From contig JAZGUH010000205.1 in NCBI GenBank assembly GCA_037893225.1, positions 839,531-903,530 on the forward strand: a stretch of DNA of 64,000 nt. Reading direction: 5' to 3'. The notes beneath the pieces are model-generated. The model was not told the DNA's origin. It was given only the letters and a program-made list of their open reading frames with translations, and made no database searches. Positions 63,510 to 64,000 of the stretch are shown piece by piece. The translations under genes and the position numbers were made by a program. This stretch comes from Hippasteria phrygiana (taxonomy: Eukaryota; Echinodermata; Asteroidea; Valvatida; Goniasteridae). The first letter of the stretch is position 1. Each line of letters opens with the position of its first letter.

Positions 63510-64000
63510 TTAGTAGATGAGTAAGTCTAACACTCTCACTACCTCTAACTCTCCTTCTCTCTTACTCTCACATTCTAACCCGATGACTAGCACTTGCACT
63601 GTAACACTTGCACTGTAACACTTGCACTGTAACACTTGCACTGTAACACTTGCACTGTAACACTTGCACTGTAACACTTGCACTGTAACACTTGCACTGT
63701 AACACTTGCACTGTAACACTTGCACTGTAACACTTGCACTGTAACACTTGCACTGTAACACTTGCACTGTAACACCTGCACTGTAACACCTGCACTGTAA
63801 CACTTGCACTGTAACACCTGCACTGTAACACTTGCACTGTAACACTTGCACTCGAACCTTAACCCTAACACTTAAACTCAAACCCTTAACTCTAACACTA
63901 ATTTTTATATTCTTAACTCGCTTACTCTATTTTTTCATCAACTTCAGGAGAGATCAACCTCCGGCTCCTGGCTGTCAAGACCTCGAGGCCACCCAAGATC
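63510..64000. repeat. Last monomers; array continues beyond the window
   Basis: One full donor lies at 63521. Its minisatellite run (from about 63592) ends with mixed CACCTG and CACTTG units and does not match the start of block c, which followed block b at 30246. A final A monomer follows, whose cassette starts at 63948 and is cut after 53 nt by the window end. The array therefore extends further to the right. Confidence 0.85.

Larger units (their letters stand above)
1..64000. repeat. Tandem satellite array of a ~479-bp composite monomer (about 133 copies)
   Basis: The whole window is one head-to-tail array. I counted 133 occurrences of the cassette end (TTTAGTAGATGA followed by GTAAGT), the first donor at 305 and the last at 63521, giving a mean spacing of about 479 bp. 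All copies have the same orientation. Each monomer consists of a telomere-like spacer, an AT-rich stretch, a 140-bp conserved cassette, a pyrimidine-rich tail and a variable run of a 14-bp minisatellite. No unique sequence, rRNA, tRNA or recognisable transposon gene interrupts it. A satellite of this kind is typical of eukaryotic heterochromatin (pericentromeric, subtelomeric, sex or B chromosome); which of these applies cannot be told here. The family itself is not one I recognise. Confidence 0.97.

Noticed and set aside
1..64000. CRISPR array
   Set aside because: There are regular repeats, but no short fixed repeat separated by unique spacers: both the 14-bp units and the intervals are repeated. 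No cas-like gene is present.
1..64000. Bacterial or phage DNA with operons
   Set aside because: No real coding sequence, ribosome binding site pattern, tRNA or terminator is visible in 64 kb; the structure is that of eukaryotic satellite DNA.

Overview
This window is a single uninterrupted satellite array with no unique sequence and no gene that I can support. About 133 copies of one monomer follow each other head to tail, all in the same orientation, and a 134th copy is cut by the window end. The mean spacing is about 479 bp (observed range 277-777 bp). Each monomer has four parts in fixed order: a spacer with telomere-like hexamers, an AT-rich stretch, a 140-bp conserved cassette with a pyrimidine-rich tail, and a run of a 14-bp minisatellite (CACTTGCACTGTAA, 2 to 33 copies, on the order of 1,500 copies in the window). 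Array structure, monomer size, telomere-like CCCTAA motifs and spliceosomal-type signals point to eukaryotic nuclear heterochromatin. An animal genome is plausible, but the sequence alone does not identify the species.

The most interesting feature is the 140-bp cassette. In nearly every monomer it looks like an internal exon on the + strand. It has a branch-point-like TTAAC/CTAAC about 32 nt upstream, a pyrimidine tract ending in TTCAG, 140 nt of constant length, and a GTAAGT donor. The intervals between cassettes, mostly minisatellite, would be the introns. Whether the array is transcribed or spliced cannot be read from DNA. Frame 1 of the cassette is closed by a TAG at codon 35 in almost all copies and is open end to end in only four.

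Layout: positions 1-7459 hold 1.8 copies of a 4.2-kb higher-order repeat. Positions 7460-13030 are a mosaic of the same monomer types. Positions 13031-17284 hold a 2.26-2.29 kb tandem duplication with a chimeric monomer at the junction, and 17285-18977 links to the rest. From 18978 on, the array is built from three multi-kb blocks in the order a-b-c-a-c-a-b: a 18978-21645, b 21646-30245, c 30246-39979, a' 39980-42661, c' 42662-52395, a'' 52396-55077, b'' 55078-63509. This gives repeat offsets of about 12.4, 21.0 and 33.4 kb. Copies of a block differ mainly by whole 14-bp units. The c/c' pair looks more recent than the b/b'' pair.

Monomer types (my labels): A (spacer with CTTAACCC, exon with CCTCCGG, GCATACAGGCTTAG); A' (A with TCGATCC); B (CCTTCACCCTATC spacer, ACAAATTTGT palindrome, exon with CCTCTGG); C (CCTTTACCC spacer, exon with CATCCGG, GCTTGCAGGCCTAGATCCGC); D (exon with CATCTGG, AAGTCCTCG, GATCAGC); E (D-like 5' part with triple spacer, A-like exon 3' end); F (149-bp deletion that removes the acceptor and 98 nt of the exon). 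The many apparent open reading frames are by-products of the repeat.
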